Assembly (NCBI RefSeq): GCF_014696615.1
Contig: NZ_JACJQJ010000009.1
Span: 1-64,000 of the forward strand
Origin: Nostoc linckia FACHB-104
GTDB taxonomy: Bacteria > Cyanobacteriota > Cyanobacteriia > Cyanobacteriales > Nostocaceae
Reading direction: 5' to 3'
DNA length: 64,000 nt
Shown here: positions 53,743-63,527 of the stretch, one piece after another
Position numbering within the stretch: position 1 is the stretch's first letter
Layout of the letters: each line of letters starts with the position of its first letter
Position numbers and translations under genes: made by a program
The notes under the pieces: model-generated
Told to the model about the DNA's origin: nothing
Databases searched by the model: none
Seen by the model: the letters and a program-made list of their open reading frames with translations, nothing else

Positions 53743-55188
53743 ATGACATTCAGTGAATGGCTGAAAAAATCGTTGCTAACTATATCTACAAACAAAGATG
53801 CTCAAAGTCAGCAATTGTTCACGCCTGATAGAGACTTATTGTTAAGTAAGAAAGTTAACTTCGACAATATAAAAGAGCAAAATGAGGAGGAATTTAGCAC
53901 ATTTGTATTACCATCAATAGTTCCTAGTCAGTCTCTAGGGATGAATAAAACTTGGTATGAGCAACCACTGAAATTATCTGTGATTACTGAGTTTTTTCCC
54001 CCAGACTACGCTGCTACAGGACAGTTGATTGAGGAACTGGTGAGACAGTTAGGTAAACAAGGAGTAAACATCGAGGTGTTTACTGGTCAGCCAGGGTATG
54101 CATTTGGAACCTCTACCTCTAGTGCTCCTGCTGTAGAACAAGTAGGTCGAGTCCGAATTAAACGATCGCGCACTGCTCAACTTTGGTCACGTCGAGTTCG
54201 CGGTAAAGCGGTCAACGGTATCTTGTTTACCTTACGTGCTGTGCTGCATCTAATTAGATGTTGCCGTCGCCATGATGTAGTTTTGTTAACCTCAGCTCCA
54301 CCTTTTTTACCAATTGTGGGATATCTCGCACACTTATTTTTTAAGCTTTCTTATGTCTGCTTAATTTATGATATTTATCCCGATATTGCGATCGCTTTAG
54401 GGGTAATCCCTAAAAATCATTGGCTAGCAAGATTTTGGCAAGCCATGAATAAAAAGATTTGGCAAAAAGCTAGAGGGATAGTGGTGCTGAGTCCGGCGAT
54501 GAAGCAGCGGGTGGTGGCTGCTTGTCCAGAGGTAGCAGATAAGGTATCTGTAATTCACAGTTGGGGAGATCCTGATTTGATCGTGCCCATTGTAAAAAAA
54601 GATAACTGGTTTGCAAAGAAATATAACTTAGTTAATAAATTTACTGTACTTTATTCAGGTAACATGGGTCGGTGTCATGACATGGACACCATATTAGCAG
54701 CAGCCAAACAACTGCAAGATGAACCGATTCAGTTTGTTTGTATTGGGGGTGGCGCAAAACACGAAAGTGTAATCCAAGCGGTCAATCAACTAGGGCTAAA
54801 TAATTTCTTGTTTTTACCCTATCAAGATAAAGAAGTATTACCTTATTCTCTAACTGCTTGCGATCTCTCCTTAGTCAGTGTAGAAGCTGGTATGGAAAGC
54901 TTAGTTGCACCAAGCAAGCTTTACCCTGCATTAGCAACAGGGAGACCTATTGCTGCAATTTGTTCAGAGTATTCTTACTTAAGGCAATTGATTGCAGATG
55001 CCCAATGTGGTGCGAGTTTCGAGAATGGTGACAGTTATGGACTAGTTGAATTTATTCGTTTATTGAACACTGACAAACAATTAGCAGAACGTATGGGTAT
55101 GGCATCTCGTCAGTATTTGCAGTCGCATTTTACTCCCGAAATTATCGCTAAACAATATTTAAGAGTTCTTAGACAAGCTGTTTCTTAA
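53743..55188 (+). CDS. WbuB-like family 4 glycosyltransferase
   Basis: A 481-residue GT-B enzyme. About 75 residues of polar sequence precede the usual start (LKLSVITEFFPPDYAATGQL); the rest has VFTGQPGYAFG, VVLLTSAPPFLPIVGYLAHL, and the C-terminal binding motif VSVEAGMESLVAPSKLYPALATGR, with VCIGGGAKHE. The WbuB-like group transfers amino sugars such as FucNAc or GalNAc. The N-terminal extension is unusual and may be regulatory or wrongly started; a later Met near residue 67 (MNKTW) would remove most of it. ATG at 53743 has AGGA upstream. It starts the second polysaccharide locus. Confidence 0.9.
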   Translation: MTFSEWLKKSLLTISTNKDAQSQQLFTPDRDLLLSKKVNFDNIKEQNEEEFSTFVLPSIVPSQSLGMNKTWYEQPLKLSVITEFFPPDYAATGQLIEELVRQLGKQGVNIEVFTGQPGYAFGTSTSSAPAVEQVGRVRIKRSRTAQLWSRRVRGKAVNGILFTLRAVLHLIRCCRRHDVVLLTSAPPFLPIVGYLAHLFFKLSYVCLIYDIYPDIAIALGVIPKNHWLARFWQAMNKKIWQKARGIVVLSPAMKQRVVAACPEVADKVSVIHSWGDPDLIVPIVKKDNWFAKKYNLVNKFTVLYSGNMGRCHDMDTILAAAKQLQDEPIQFVCIGGGAKHESVIQAVNQLGLNNFLFLPYQDKEVLPYSLTACDLSLVSVEAGMESLVAPSKLYPALATGRPIAAICSEYSYLRQLIADAQCGASFENGDSYGLVEFIRLLNTDKQLAERMGMASRQYLQSHFTPEIIAKQYLRVLRQAVS

Positions 55189-55560
55189 AAAATTTGGGTA
55201 TTATTACGTATCATAATTCCCAAAAACGTATTAAATTACTTTCATCTTCGGCTTGACAATCGTAATTTGCGGCTATATAAACAAAGTGCATCTATCAATT
55301 AGAAACGCTGACTCTTAAAGTTATGTTTTGCAAATTGGCAAATGCAGACTTCCTTAAGTAGGATTACGGAAACCTGCTATTAAAGAAGAGATAGTGAAGC
55401 ATTTTCCTTAGAACTTGCACTAGTTCACAAGTTTTTCTTCTGAAAATTCAATAACTCAATGTTGATAAAGAAGTGGGCTTTGATGGTCTTTATGATCTCA
55501 GTCCCTTCAACGCAACCTTCTTGTGGATTTGTTTGATGTCTACTGATATGGAGGGCCGAA
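55189..55560. other. Intergenic gap
   Basis: Nothing recognised apart from a GGAGG ribosome binding site for the next gene. Confidence 0.45.
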
Positions 55561-55986
55561 GTGCAGAAAAGGTGTGATCGAAATCGAAAACGTTCTAAAC
55601 GACGAGCGATATATTGTCCAGAACATGGGTGCTATTTAAATAGCATGAGTCAAAAGTACGGATTGTTTGCAGAACGAGCTGGACAGCTACAAGAACGAGG
55701 GATGAAGCGGTTAGATGCCTTAATGTTAGTTGCAGCCAAAACAGCAATTCCTATAGATGGTGAGTGGTTGGAAGCTTTTTGGTGTGATGGGTGCCAACAA
55801 ACTAAGTGGTACCACGTTTGTAAGCGCGATTCCACTTATGAATTATCAGTAGCACCGCCAGAACTTTGGCAACAAGCAACAGGGGTAATTAATCCACATA
55901 GAAATCCTTCAGTGGGAGAGTTTACTAGTAGAAATGCTCAAATGCTTCGCTATAGAAGGATTGAAGAGTGTAGATTTGTATACTAA
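55561..55986 (+). CDS. Unrecognised cysteine-rich protein
   Basis: A 141-residue protein of unknown family. It begins with a very basic stretch (CDRNRKRSKRRAIY), then cysteines in YCPEHGCYL, and later FWCDGCQQTKWYHVCKR, a pattern that could coordinate zinc (CPEHGC plus CDGC). The rest is polar, no membrane span. Basic start plus Cys knuckles suggest nucleic-acid binding, but this is inference. The GTG start at 55561 has GGAGG six bases upstream. It lies between a glycosyltransferase and the nucleotide-sugar dehydratase gene and may be a regulator of the locus. Confidence 0.6.
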   Translation: MQKRCDRNRKRSKRRAIYCPEHGCYLNSMSQKYGLFAERAGQLQERGMKRLDALMLVAAKTAIPIDGEWLEAFWCDGCQQTKWYHVCKRDSTYELSVAPPELWQQATGVINPHRNPSVGEFTSRNAQMLRYRRIEECRFVY

Positions 55987-56321
55987 TGCAATGTTTAAGT
56001 TTAGGAGAATGGAAGAGCGATCGCATTATCTTCCATCCGAGTTAGCTAGATAATTTGTCGTTTTGAGCGAAGCAAAAGCTAAAATACATTCGTTTCGCGC
56101 AAAATGACACCTTTGAATGCAACTTTCTATCAAGCAATCATCCATTGATAGTAAGCAAATCAGACAAATATTATCGGTATACAAGAATTCGTGTGCTTTT
56201 TTGTATAAAGCCGGACATAGTGATCAATATTGCTCGGTTGATACCATTTTCAGAAATAAATACCCAAGTACCTGTAAGCGCACAGCATTGCTGTGACCTT
56301 TTGATGAGGTAAGACAAATTA
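55987..56321. other. Intergenic gap
   Basis: Contains an inverted ATTTTGCGCGAAACGAATG-like stretch near 56040-56110 (GTCGTTTTGAGCGAAGCAAAA with a partner TTCGTTTCGCGCAAAATGAC); no gene. Confidence 0.5.
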
Positions 56322-57284
56322 ATGAAGAAAGCTCTTATTTGTGGAATATCTGGTCAGGATGGAGCCTACTTAGCGCAGTTACTTCTCAAACATGGCTATG
56401 AAGTTTGCGGTACTTCGCGAGATGCTCAGATTTCCTCATTCCAAAATTTGATGCACTTAGGTATCCGAGAGCAAGTCAAGCTAGAGTCAATGGCTTTAAC
56501 TGACTTTCGCAGCGTGTTACAGGTGCTCACAAAAATCCAACCAGATGAAATCTACAACTTAGCTGGGCAAAGTTCAGTTGGTCTATCTTTTGGACAACCA
56601 GTAGAAACCTTAGAAAGTATTGCTACAGGAACGCTCAACTTATTAGAAGCAATTCGCTTTTTAGGTAAGCCGATCAAGCTCTACAATGCTGGTTCCAGTG
56701 AGTGTTTTGGTGATACTAGCGAAATAGCAGCTGATGAAAATACTCCCTTTCGTCCCAGAAGTCCTTATGCTGTGGCAAAAGCCACTGCATTTTGGGAAGT
56801 TGCTAACTACCGAGAAGCTTATGGTTTATTTGCTTGTTCAGGGATTTTGTTTAATCATGAATCTCCACTACGACCAGAACGATTTGTGACTCAAAAAATT
56901 GTGGCAGCGGCCTGTCGCATAGCTCAAGGTAGTGCAGAGCAACTTTATTTGGGAAATATGCAGATTCAACGTGACTGGGGTTGGGCACCAGAATATATAG
57001 AAGCAATGTATTTAATGTTGCAACAACAACAGCCTGATGATTATGTAATTGCTACCGGAGAAAGTACTTCACTAGAGGATTTTGTCGCCGCTGCATTTGC
57101 ATCAGTCAAATTAGATTGGCAAGAACATACTGTTATAGATAATAGTCTCCTGCGACCTACAGATTTAGCAGTAGGTAGAGGTAATCCAGGCAAGGCTGCA
57201 AATAAGTTGGGATGGCAGGCGAAATACAAGATGAAAAATGTAGTGCAGATGATGGTGGAAGCAAGGTTAGCTAAGTCAATATGA
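56322..57284 (+). CDS. GDP-mannose 4,6-dehydratase family enzyme
   Basis: A 320-residue extended SDR enzyme that converts GDP-mannose to GDP-4-keto-6-deoxymannose, a precursor of fucose, rhamnose and perosamine. The nucleotide loop is CGISGQDGAYLAQLL at residues 7-21, the substrate loop has YNLAGQSSVGLSF, the catalytic region is AGSSECFGD (the 'SS' region) with YAVAKATAFWE for the Tyr/Lys pair, and FNHESPLRPERFVT matches the GMD signature. Slightly shorter than typical GMD (about 340-370). Stop overlaps the ABC permease start by four bases, so the genes form an operon. Confidence 0.88.
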   Translation: MKKALICGISGQDGAYLAQLLLKHGYEVCGTSRDAQISSFQNLMHLGIREQVKLESMALTDFRSVLQVLTKIQPDEIYNLAGQSSVGLSFGQPVETLESIATGTLNLLEAIRFLGKPIKLYNAGSSECFGDTSEIAADENTPFRPRSPYAVAKATAFWEVANYREAYGLFACSGILFNHESPLRPERFVTQKIVAAACRIAQGSAEQLYLGNMQIQRDWGWAPEYIEAMYLMLQQQQPDDYVIATGESTSLEDFVAAAFASVKLDWQEHTVIDNSLLRPTDLAVGRGNPGKAANKLGWQAKYKMKNVVQMMVEARLAKSI

Positions 57285-58120
57285 TGAAAGACTCTATTTC
57301 TCAGGCAGATTTAGTAATTGAAGCAGGACGTACAGAACGGCAGTATTGGCAAGACCTGTGGCGTTATAGAGAGCTATTTTACTTCCTAGCATGGCGAGAC
57401 ATTTTAGTTAGATACAAACAAACGGCGATTGGGATTGCTTGGGCACTTATTCGTCCGTTTCTAACAATGGTGGTATTTACAGTTGTGTTTGGACAATTAG
57501 CTAAATTACCTTCTCAGGGTGCGCCTTACCCAATTCTAGTTTTTTCGGCGATGTTGCCTTGGCAGTTCTTCTCAAATGCTCTTTCAGAATGTAGTAATAG
57601 TTTGATTAGTAATGCCAACTTGATTTCTAAAGTTTACTTTCCTCGCTTAGTAGTGCCTACAAGCGCAGTAGTAGTGAGTTTTGTAGACTTTTTGATTTCA
57701 GGGATGATTTTATTGGGATTAATGACTTGGTATAACTTTGTCCCTAGTTGGCGAATTTTAACACTCCCTTTGTTTATTGGTATTGCCTTTGCTGCTTCAA
57801 TGGGAGCTGGCTTATGGTTAGCTTCGTTGAATGTAAAGTATCGAGACTTCCGTTATATTGTGCCGTTTATTGTGCAGTTTGGTCTTTATATTTCACCTGT
57901 AGGATTTAGCAGCAGTATTGTGCCTGAACAGTGGCGCTTACTCTACTCATTGAACCCAATAGTAGGAGTAATTGATGGTTTTCGTTGGGCAATTTTAGGG
58001 GGTGAGTCGAAATTATATTTACCAGGCTTTGCATTATCTTTAGGTTTAGTTCTATTGCTATTGATTACTGGTGTTTGGTACTTCCGTAAAATGGAACGAA
58101 CATTTGCAGATGTAATTTAA
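57281..58120 (+). CDS. Wzm-like ABC-2 polysaccharide exporter permease
   Basis: A 279-residue membrane protein with six spans. The family's entry LFYFLAWRDILVRYKQTAIG and the AIGIAWALIRPFLTMVV segment are typical of ABC-2 permeases (Wzm/TagG). It would form a dimer in the plasma membrane and work with the ATPase encoded at 59594-60865. Spacing between them is filled by an epimerase gene. The ATG overlaps the end of the dehydratase gene. Substrate: presumably the polysaccharide made by this locus. Confidence 0.92.
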   Translation: MMKDSISQADLVIEAGRTERQYWQDLWRYRELFYFLAWRDILVRYKQTAIGIAWALIRPFLTMVVFTVVFGQLAKLPSQGAPYPILVFSAMLPWQFFSNALSECSNSLISNANLISKVYFPRLVVPTSAVVVSFVDFLISGMILLGLMTWYNFVPSWRILTLPLFIGIAFAASMGAGLWLASLNVKYRDFRYIVPFIVQFGLYISPVGFSSSIVPEQWRLLYSLNPIVGVIDGFRWAILGGESKLYLPGFALSLGLVLLLLITGVWYFRKMERTFADVI

Positions 58121-58358
58121 ATTAGAGAATACGTTATAAAGAATTAAGAAATTTGTTGCTTTTTATAAGAATATTGGCAACGAATAGATAATCGGTAATC
58201 AAATAAAGCTTGCATCTCTACACAATCAATAATTGTGTCAATCTTGCCAAATCAATAACTAATATCTGGCGCTGTTCTTCAAGTTAAAAACTTAAGCAAA
58301 AAATATTTCAACATCAATTTAATCTGCGTCAGGATTTAACTAAATTTAAACTACTCCT

Positions 58359-59435
58359 ATGAAAAAATTACTTGTAACTGGTTCTTCCGGCTTGATTGGT
58401 TCTGAAGTTTGTATTTATTTTGCTAATCAAGGCTGGCTAATTCATGGGGTTGATAACAATCAAAGAGCAGTTTTCTTTGGACATCAAGGGGATACTCGCT
58501 GGAATCAACAGCGATTGCAATCTTTGATTAAAGGCTTTGTCCATCACGAACTGGATATTCGCGATCGCCAATCTGTATTAGATTTAATTGAGAGTCTTCA
58601 ACCAGATGCGATCGTTCATACAGCAGCCCAACCAAGTCATGATCGTGCTGCTGCTATTCCTTTTGATGATTTTGATACTAATGCAGTCGGTACACTGAAT
58701 CTACTGGAAGCAGGGCGACAATTTTGTCCAGAATCGCCATTTGTGCATATGTCTACAAATAAAGTATATGGCGATCGCCCGAATACAATTAAGCTAAAAG
58801 AACTGGAAACTCGTTGGGACTATGATGACCCGGCTTACGAGAATGGGATTCCAGAAACCTTTAGTATTGATCAATCCAAGCATTCGCTGTTTGGTGCTTC
58901 AAAAGTAGCGGCGGATGTGATGGTACAAGAGTATGGGCGCTATTTTAATATGCCGACTTGCTGTTTGCGCGGAGGCTGTTTAACCGGACCAAATCATTCA
59001 GGTGTTGAATTACATGGTTTCTTAAGCTATTTAGTCAAATGTAATTTAGAAGGTCGAGAATATAAAATCTTTGGTTATAAAGGCAAGCAGGTTAGAGATA
59101 ATATTCATTCGTTGGATGTAGCGAGATTCATTGAAGCATTTATTGAGACTCCTCGAATAGCTGAAGTTTATAACTTGGGAGGTGGTAAACGTAATAGTTG
59201 CTCAATTTTAGAAGCATTTAATTTGACTGCAAAGTATAGCAGTAAAGACATGCGTTATACCTATATGCAAGACAATCGTATTGGCGATCACATTTGCTAT
59301 TACTCAGACCTAAACAAGATGCATAAACACTATCCTAAATGGAATATTACAGTTTCTCTAGAAGAGACAATTGCACAGATTGTTGAGTCTTGGCAACAGC
59401 GCTTACATGCGAATATTTATGCAGTTAGCACTTGA
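58359..59435 (+). CDS. NAD-dependent sugar epimerase/dehydratase, tyvelose-2-epimerase-like
   Basis: A 358-residue extended SDR enzyme. The NAD loop is [11 protein letters not shown] (7-17), then [24 protein letters not shown] (Thr/Ser of the active site), and the pair position reads [10 protein letters not shown], with Phe at the place of the catalytic Tyr. The Lys is present. [14 protein letters not shown] matches CDP-tyvelose/paratose-2-epimerase-like proteins. Whether the Phe is a family trait or inactivating cannot be judged. It sits in the second locus between exporter genes. Intergenic gap of 238 bases before it. Confidence 0.82.
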   Translation: MKKLLVTGSSGLIGSEVCIYFANQGWLIHGVDNNQRAVFFGHQGDTRWNQQRLQSLIKGFVHHELDIRDRQSVLDLIESLQPDAIVHTAAQPSHDRAAAIPFDDFDTNAVGTLNLLEAGRQFCPESPFVHMSTNKVYGDRPNTIKLKELETRWDYDDPAYENGIPETFSIDQSKHSLFGASKVAADVMVQEYGRYFNMPTCCLRGGCLTGPNHSGVELHGFLSYLVKCNLEGREYKIFGYKGKQVRDNIHSLDVARFIEAFIETPRIAEVYNLGGGKRNSCSILEAFNLTAKYSSKDMRYTYMQDNRIGDHICYYSDLNKMHKHYPKWNITVSLEETIAQIVESWQQRLHANIYAVST

Positions 59436-59593
59436 GTTAGGTAATAGAATAACCAATTAACCAAAGATGTAGAAATGAAGCGGCTTCCCGAAATAGGGTA
59501 CACATTTACCTGTGTAACTAAGCAGACTAGGGAATCTATTACTAGCTGCTTGATAGATTTTACTAGTTCCTTTTTGCATAGAGTTGATAGTTA

Positions 59594-60865
59594 ATGTCTG
59601 ATACAGTTATTCGCGTTGAAAACCTGGGTAAAAAATATATTATTGGACATCAGCAGCAGGAACGCTATACTGCACTGCGAGATGTGATAACTAATAAAGT
59701 TAAGTCTCTTGGTAATGTAATTAATCCAAAATTTAAAAACCAAAATTTACAGGAAGAGTTTTGGGCCTTAAAAGATGTTTCTTTTGAAATTAAGCAGGGT
59801 GACAGAGTTGGAATTATTGGGCGCAATGGTGCAGGCAAATCAACGCTATTAAAGATTTTAAGCCGAATTACTGAACCAACGCAAGGAAGCATCAAAATTA
59901 AGGGCAGGGTTGCGAGTTTGTTGGAGGTGGGTACAGGCTTTCATCCAGAGCTTACTGGTAGAGAAAATATCTTCCTCAATGGCGCAATCTTAGGCATGAG
60001 TAAGCTGGAGATTCAACGTAAATTTGATGACATTGTGGAGTTTGCAGAGGTTGAGAAGTTTTTAGATACGCCAGTAAAACGTTATTCTTCTGGAATGTAC
60101 GTACGGTTAGCATTTGCAGTAGCAGCGCACTTAGAACCAGAAATTTTGATTGTAGATGAAGTATTGGCAGTTGGAGATGCCGAGTTTCAGAAGAAGTGTT
60201 TAGGAAAAATGGATGATGTTAGTAAAGAAGGACGGACAGTATTATTTGTCAGTCACAATATGACGGCTTTACAAAGCCTATGCAATCGCTCCATCTGGAT
60301 GAATAGCGGCAAAGTTTTAGAAGATGGCTTATCTAGTGTTGTAGTATCTAATTATCTAGCTAAATCTACTTTAGCTATGACAGAACAAGTATGGGGTAAC
60401 TTTAAGGAAGCGCCAGGTAACAATAATATCCGCTTAAGCCGTGTATGTGTGTGCCCAGATGTAGAAAATCCATCTGATGAAATCAATGTTTCTACTCCTA
60501 TTAGACTAGAGTTTGAATACTGGAATTTCATGCCAGACACACATTTAAATTTCAGTGTAGTTATTTATGATATTCAAGATATTTGTATTCTGAATACAAT
60601 TTCGGAGTCAAAAAAATCTCCATTAGGATTAATAAAAGGGATCTGCTATATTCCTGGAAATTTTCTCAATGATGGGAGCTATCGAGTTAGGATTTTAATT
60701 GTTAAAGATACATCTATCGTTATTTTTGATCACGATAATATATTAGTGTTTGAAATCGCTGATATTCAAAGACCAGGTAGCTGGTATGGGAAATGGATTG
60801 GCGCAGTTCGACCTAATTTTCGATGGGAACTAGATTTTACCAGTAAAACAGTCAGTCTTACATAA
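59594..60865 (+). CDS. Wzt-like ABC exporter ATPase with C-terminal polysaccharide-binding domain
   Basis: A 423-residue ATPase. Walker A is GRNGAGKSTLLKIL, the signature is YSSGMYVRLAFAVAAHL, Walker B ILIVDEVLAVGD and His in FVSHNMTALQ. After residue 245 comes a beta-rich domain (Wzt-C-like, LEFEYWNFMP, NFSVVIYDIQ, GSYRVRILI) that may recognise the end of the polymer. It works with the permease at 57281-58120. Immediately followed by a methyltransferase gene, which in Wzm/Wzt systems often makes a terminal modification recognised by Wzt-C; that link is inferred. Confidence 0.92.
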   Translation: MSDTVIRVENLGKKYIIGHQQQERYTALRDVITNKVKSLGNVINPKFKNQNLQEEFWALKDVSFEIKQGDRVGIIGRNGAGKSTLLKILSRITEPTQGSIKIKGRVASLLEVGTGFHPELTGRENIFLNGAILGMSKLEIQRKFDDIVEFAEVEKFLDTPVKRYSSGMYVRLAFAVAAHLEPEILIVDEVLAVGDAEFQKKCLGKMDDVSKEGRTVLFVSHNMTALQSLCNRSIWMNSGKVLEDGLSSVVVSNYLAKSTLAMTEQVWGNFKEAPGNNNIRLSRVCVCPDVENPSDEINVSTPIRLEFEYWNFMPDTHLNFSVVIYDIQDICILNTISESKKSPLGLIKGICYIPGNFLNDGSYRVRILIVKDTSIVIFDHDNILVFEIADIQRPGSWYGKWIGAVRPNFRWELDFTSKTVSLT

Positions 60866-60881
60866 GAATTTCATCAGGTCA

Positions 60882-61526
60882 ATGAAAGTACTTCAAAAAG
60901 CTTATCAATCAATGAAATTATTATCAGCAAAAAATCAAATTTATCTAGCTAGAAAGAAAGCTTATAATGCTATCCAAAAATTTCAGTCTCCATATCAGCT
61001 AAATGTAGGTTGTGGAAATATTAAATTTCAAGGATGGGTAAATATAGATCTTGAATTTGTTCCTAATGTCACTGATATCATGTGGGACGCATCTCAAAAG
61101 TTTTCATTCTTAGAAAATGAATCTTGTTCCTTAATTTACAATGAACACTTTTTAGAACATTTAGATTCTCAACAAGGCTTAAATTTTTTATCTGAATGTT
61201 ATCGATTACTTGAGTTAGGCGGTGTGTTACGTGTGGCAATGCCATCCCTTGAATATTTAGTAAAAAAATATACTTGTGAAAACTGGCGCAATCAAGACTG
61301 GCTAAAAGAATATGAGTTTATTCAAACACGTGCTGAGATGCTTAATATATCTTTTCGCTGGTGGGGTCATCGATGGTTGTACGATCAGGAAGAGTTAGTG
61401 CGTAGATTACATGAAGTAGGCTTTCAAAAATTAATAAATTGTGAGTGGGGTGTTAGTGAAATACCACAATTGAATAACAGAGAAACTCGCCAGGATTCAA
61501 TATTAATTTATGAAGCTATAAAATAA
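60882..61526 (+). CDS. SAM-dependent methyltransferase
   Basis: A 214-residue class I methyltransferase. The SAM-binding motif is LNVGCGNIKFQGWVNID (motif I, near residues 40-56) with IYNEHFLEHLDSQQ and LLELGGVLRVAMPS (post-motifs) and a C-terminal QDSILIYEA. It starts 16 bases after the Wzt-like gene, so it is co-transcribed. Likely methylates a sugar or terminal unit of the exported polysaccharide. The N-terminal 40 residues are basic and helical. ATG 60882. Confidence 0.88.
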   Translation: MKVLQKAYQSMKLLSAKNQIYLARKKAYNAIQKFQSPYQLNVGCGNIKFQGWVNIDLEFVPNVTDIMWDASQKFSFLENESCSLIYNEHFLEHLDSQQGLNFLSECYRLLELGGVLRVAMPSLEYLVKKYTCENWRNQDWLKEYEFIQTRAEMLNISFRWWGHRWLYDQEELVRRLHEVGFQKLINCEWGVSEIPQLNNRETRQDSILIYEAIK

Positions 61527-61606
61527 TTTTCTTGCTATGTAATTATGTATTTATTAATAAAATATCCTGATATAGGATATCTAACTTAACTTTGTTCGCA
61601 AATTAT

Positions 61607-62260
61607 ATGCTTCCAAAATTATTAATCTGGGGAGCTTCAGGTCACGCATCAGTAGTGGCAGATATCGTTAGGCTACAAGGAAAATATGAAATTTTTGGAT
61701 TTATTGATGATATAAATCCGCAATTCTGCAGCAAACAATTTTGCGGTTATCCAATTTTTGGTGGACAAGAATATTTAGATGTTTGCAAAGCTCAGGGAGT
61801 TCAATACATTATTTTCGGCTTTGGAAATTGTCAGATGCGATTAAAACTTTCTCAACTAGCCAGCGAGCAAGGGTTTTCTTTGGCAACTGCTATTCATCCA
61901 TCATCAATAATTGCATCTGATGTAAGTGTTGCTGCGGGAACAGTCATTGCAGCAGGGGCAGTTGTTAACTCAGGTGCAAAAATTGGACAAAATGTGATTT
62001 TAAACACTAGTTCAAGTGTAGATCACGACTGTCTGATCGAAGATGGATCTCACATTTGTCCTGGGGTTCACCTTGCTGGCAAAGTTGTAGTTGAACGCGC
62101 GGCTTGGGTCGGTATTGGGGCAACTGTTGTGGAAAAAGTCAGGATAGGAGCATCTAGTGTAATTGGTGCTGGTGCAGTTGTCATTGGAGATATCCCCAGT
62201 GGGGTAGTAGCATACGGGGTTCCAGCTAAAGTAATAAGGAAAATTACAGTAAATGATTAG
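61607..62260 (+). CDS. NeuD/PglD-like sugar O- or N-acyltransferase
   Basis: A 217-residue left-handed beta-helix transferase. The Rossmann start LIWGASGHASVVADIV (PglD/NeuD type) is followed by hexapeptide repeats (from VSVAAGTVIAAGAVV to GIGATVVEKVRIGASSVIGAG). It transfers acetyl groups to nucleotide sugars; it could act on the amino sugar made by the DegT-type aminotransferase that follows. The frame begins with a TTG at 61592; the ATG at 61607 is preferred. Stop overlaps the aminotransferase start by eight bases. Confidence 0.9.
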   Translation: MLPKLLIWGASGHASVVADIVRLQGKYEIFGFIDDINPQFCSKQFCGYPIFGGQEYLDVCKAQGVQYIIFGFGNCQMRLKLSQLASEQGFSLATAIHPSSIIASDVSVAAGTVIAAGAVVNSGAKIGQNVILNTSSSVDHDCLIEDGSHICPGVHLAGKVVVERAAWVGIGATVVEKVRIGASSVIGAGAVVIGDIPSGVVAYGVPAKVIRKITVND

Positions 62261-63485
62261 TCATAGTCAAGTAGATAATTTAGGAATATTTAGTGGAGTT
62301 CCTGCCTTTGATGAGAAACTCCACGTTGGATGTCCTAATATTGGCGATCGCACACGTCTGCTCGAACGCATTAACAATATGCTTGACAAACGTTGGTTTT
62401 CCAATAACGGTCCTTTTGTACAAGAGTTAGAACAACGTATTGCTGATTTACTTGGGGTAAAGCATTGCATTGCTATGTGCAATGGAACTATAGCTCTCGA
62501 AATTGCGATTAGAGCAGCTGAACTCAAAGGAGAGGTTATTGTTCCCTCTTTTACTTTTGTTGCCACAGCTCATGCATTGCAATGGCAAGAAATCACACCT
62601 GTCTTTTGTGATATCGATCCTCAAACACACACAATTCATCCTTGGCGAGTGGAAGCTATGATTACACCTCGAACCACAGGCATTATTGGGGTGCATCTGT
62701 GGGGACAACCGTGTAATGTAGAAGCTCTAACAGAAATTGCACAGAAACATAATCTCAAATTAATGTTTGATGCATCCCATGCCTTTAGCTGCTCTTATAA
62801 GGGAAACATAATAGGCAATTTTGGAGATGCAGAAGTTTTTAGTTTTCATGCAACTAAGTTTTTTAATACCTTTGAAGGTGGTGCAGTAGTTACTAATAAT
62901 GATGAGTTAGCAAATAAAATTCGTTTAATGAAAAACTTTGGTTTTGCTGGATATGACAATGTTACTTATATTGGCATTAACGGCAAAATGAATGAAGTCT
63001 CGGCAGCAATGGGGTTAACTTCTCTGGAAAGTATTGAAGAATTTACCGCAATTAACTATTGTAATTACAAGCATTATCAAGCAGAACTATCCAATATTCC
63101 TGGAATTACATTATTCCCCTTCAATGAATCGGAACGTTGCAACTACCAATACATTGTTCTAGAAATTAATGAGGAACAAACGAGAATTAGCCGTAATCAT
63201 CTGCTCAAAATTCTTCATGCAGAAAATGTGATTGCCCGTCGCTACTTCTATCCAGGTTGCCATCGCATGGAACCTTATCGCTCTTACTTCCCACACGCTG
63301 GATTGCTTTTACCTGAAACCGAAAAGTTGGCAGAGCGTGTTATCGTTCTACCTACTGGAACTGCAATTCAAGAAACAGACATTATTAAAATATGCGAGAT
63401 ATTAAAACTTGCAGTTTATCACAGTGAACAGATCCTAAATCAACTTTCTCCAACCATGTTAAAACCAGTGTTAATGAATTCATAA
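62253..63485 (+). CDS. DegT/DnrJ/EryC1-family sugar aminotransferase
   Basis: A 410-residue PLP enzyme. Active-site regions are CIAMCNGTIALEIAIRAAEL, the DASHAFSCSY region, and the Schiff-base Lys in SFHATKFFNTFEGGAV. It transaminates a nucleotide keto-sugar, forming an amino sugar, here most probably from the dehydratase product of the locus. The partner acyltransferase gene overlaps it by eight bases. The N-terminal 30 residues precede the usual start (MLDKRWFSNNGPFV), so a shorter start is possible, but no good alternative is seen. Confidence 0.93.
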   Translation: MISHSQVDNLGIFSGVPAFDEKLHVGCPNIGDRTRLLERINNMLDKRWFSNNGPFVQELEQRIADLLGVKHCIAMCNGTIALEIAIRAAELKGEVIVPSFTFVATAHALQWQEITPVFCDIDPQTHTIHPWRVEAMITPRTTGIIGVHLWGQPCNVEALTEIAQKHNLKLMFDASHAFSCSYKGNIIGNFGDAEVFSFHATKFFNTFEGGAVVTNNDELANKIRLMKNFGFAGYDNVTYIGINGKMNEVSAAMGLTSLESIEEFTAINYCNYKHYQAELSNIPGITLFPFNESERCNYQYIVLEINEEQTRISRNHLLKILHAENVIARRYFYPGCHRMEPYRSYFPHAGLLLPETEKLAERVIVLPTGTAIQETDIIKICEILKLAVYHSEQILNQLSPTMLKPVLMNS

Positions 63486-63527
63486 TATATTGTTATCGCA
63501 ATTATTTTTTTGAAAATATTAAGCTTT

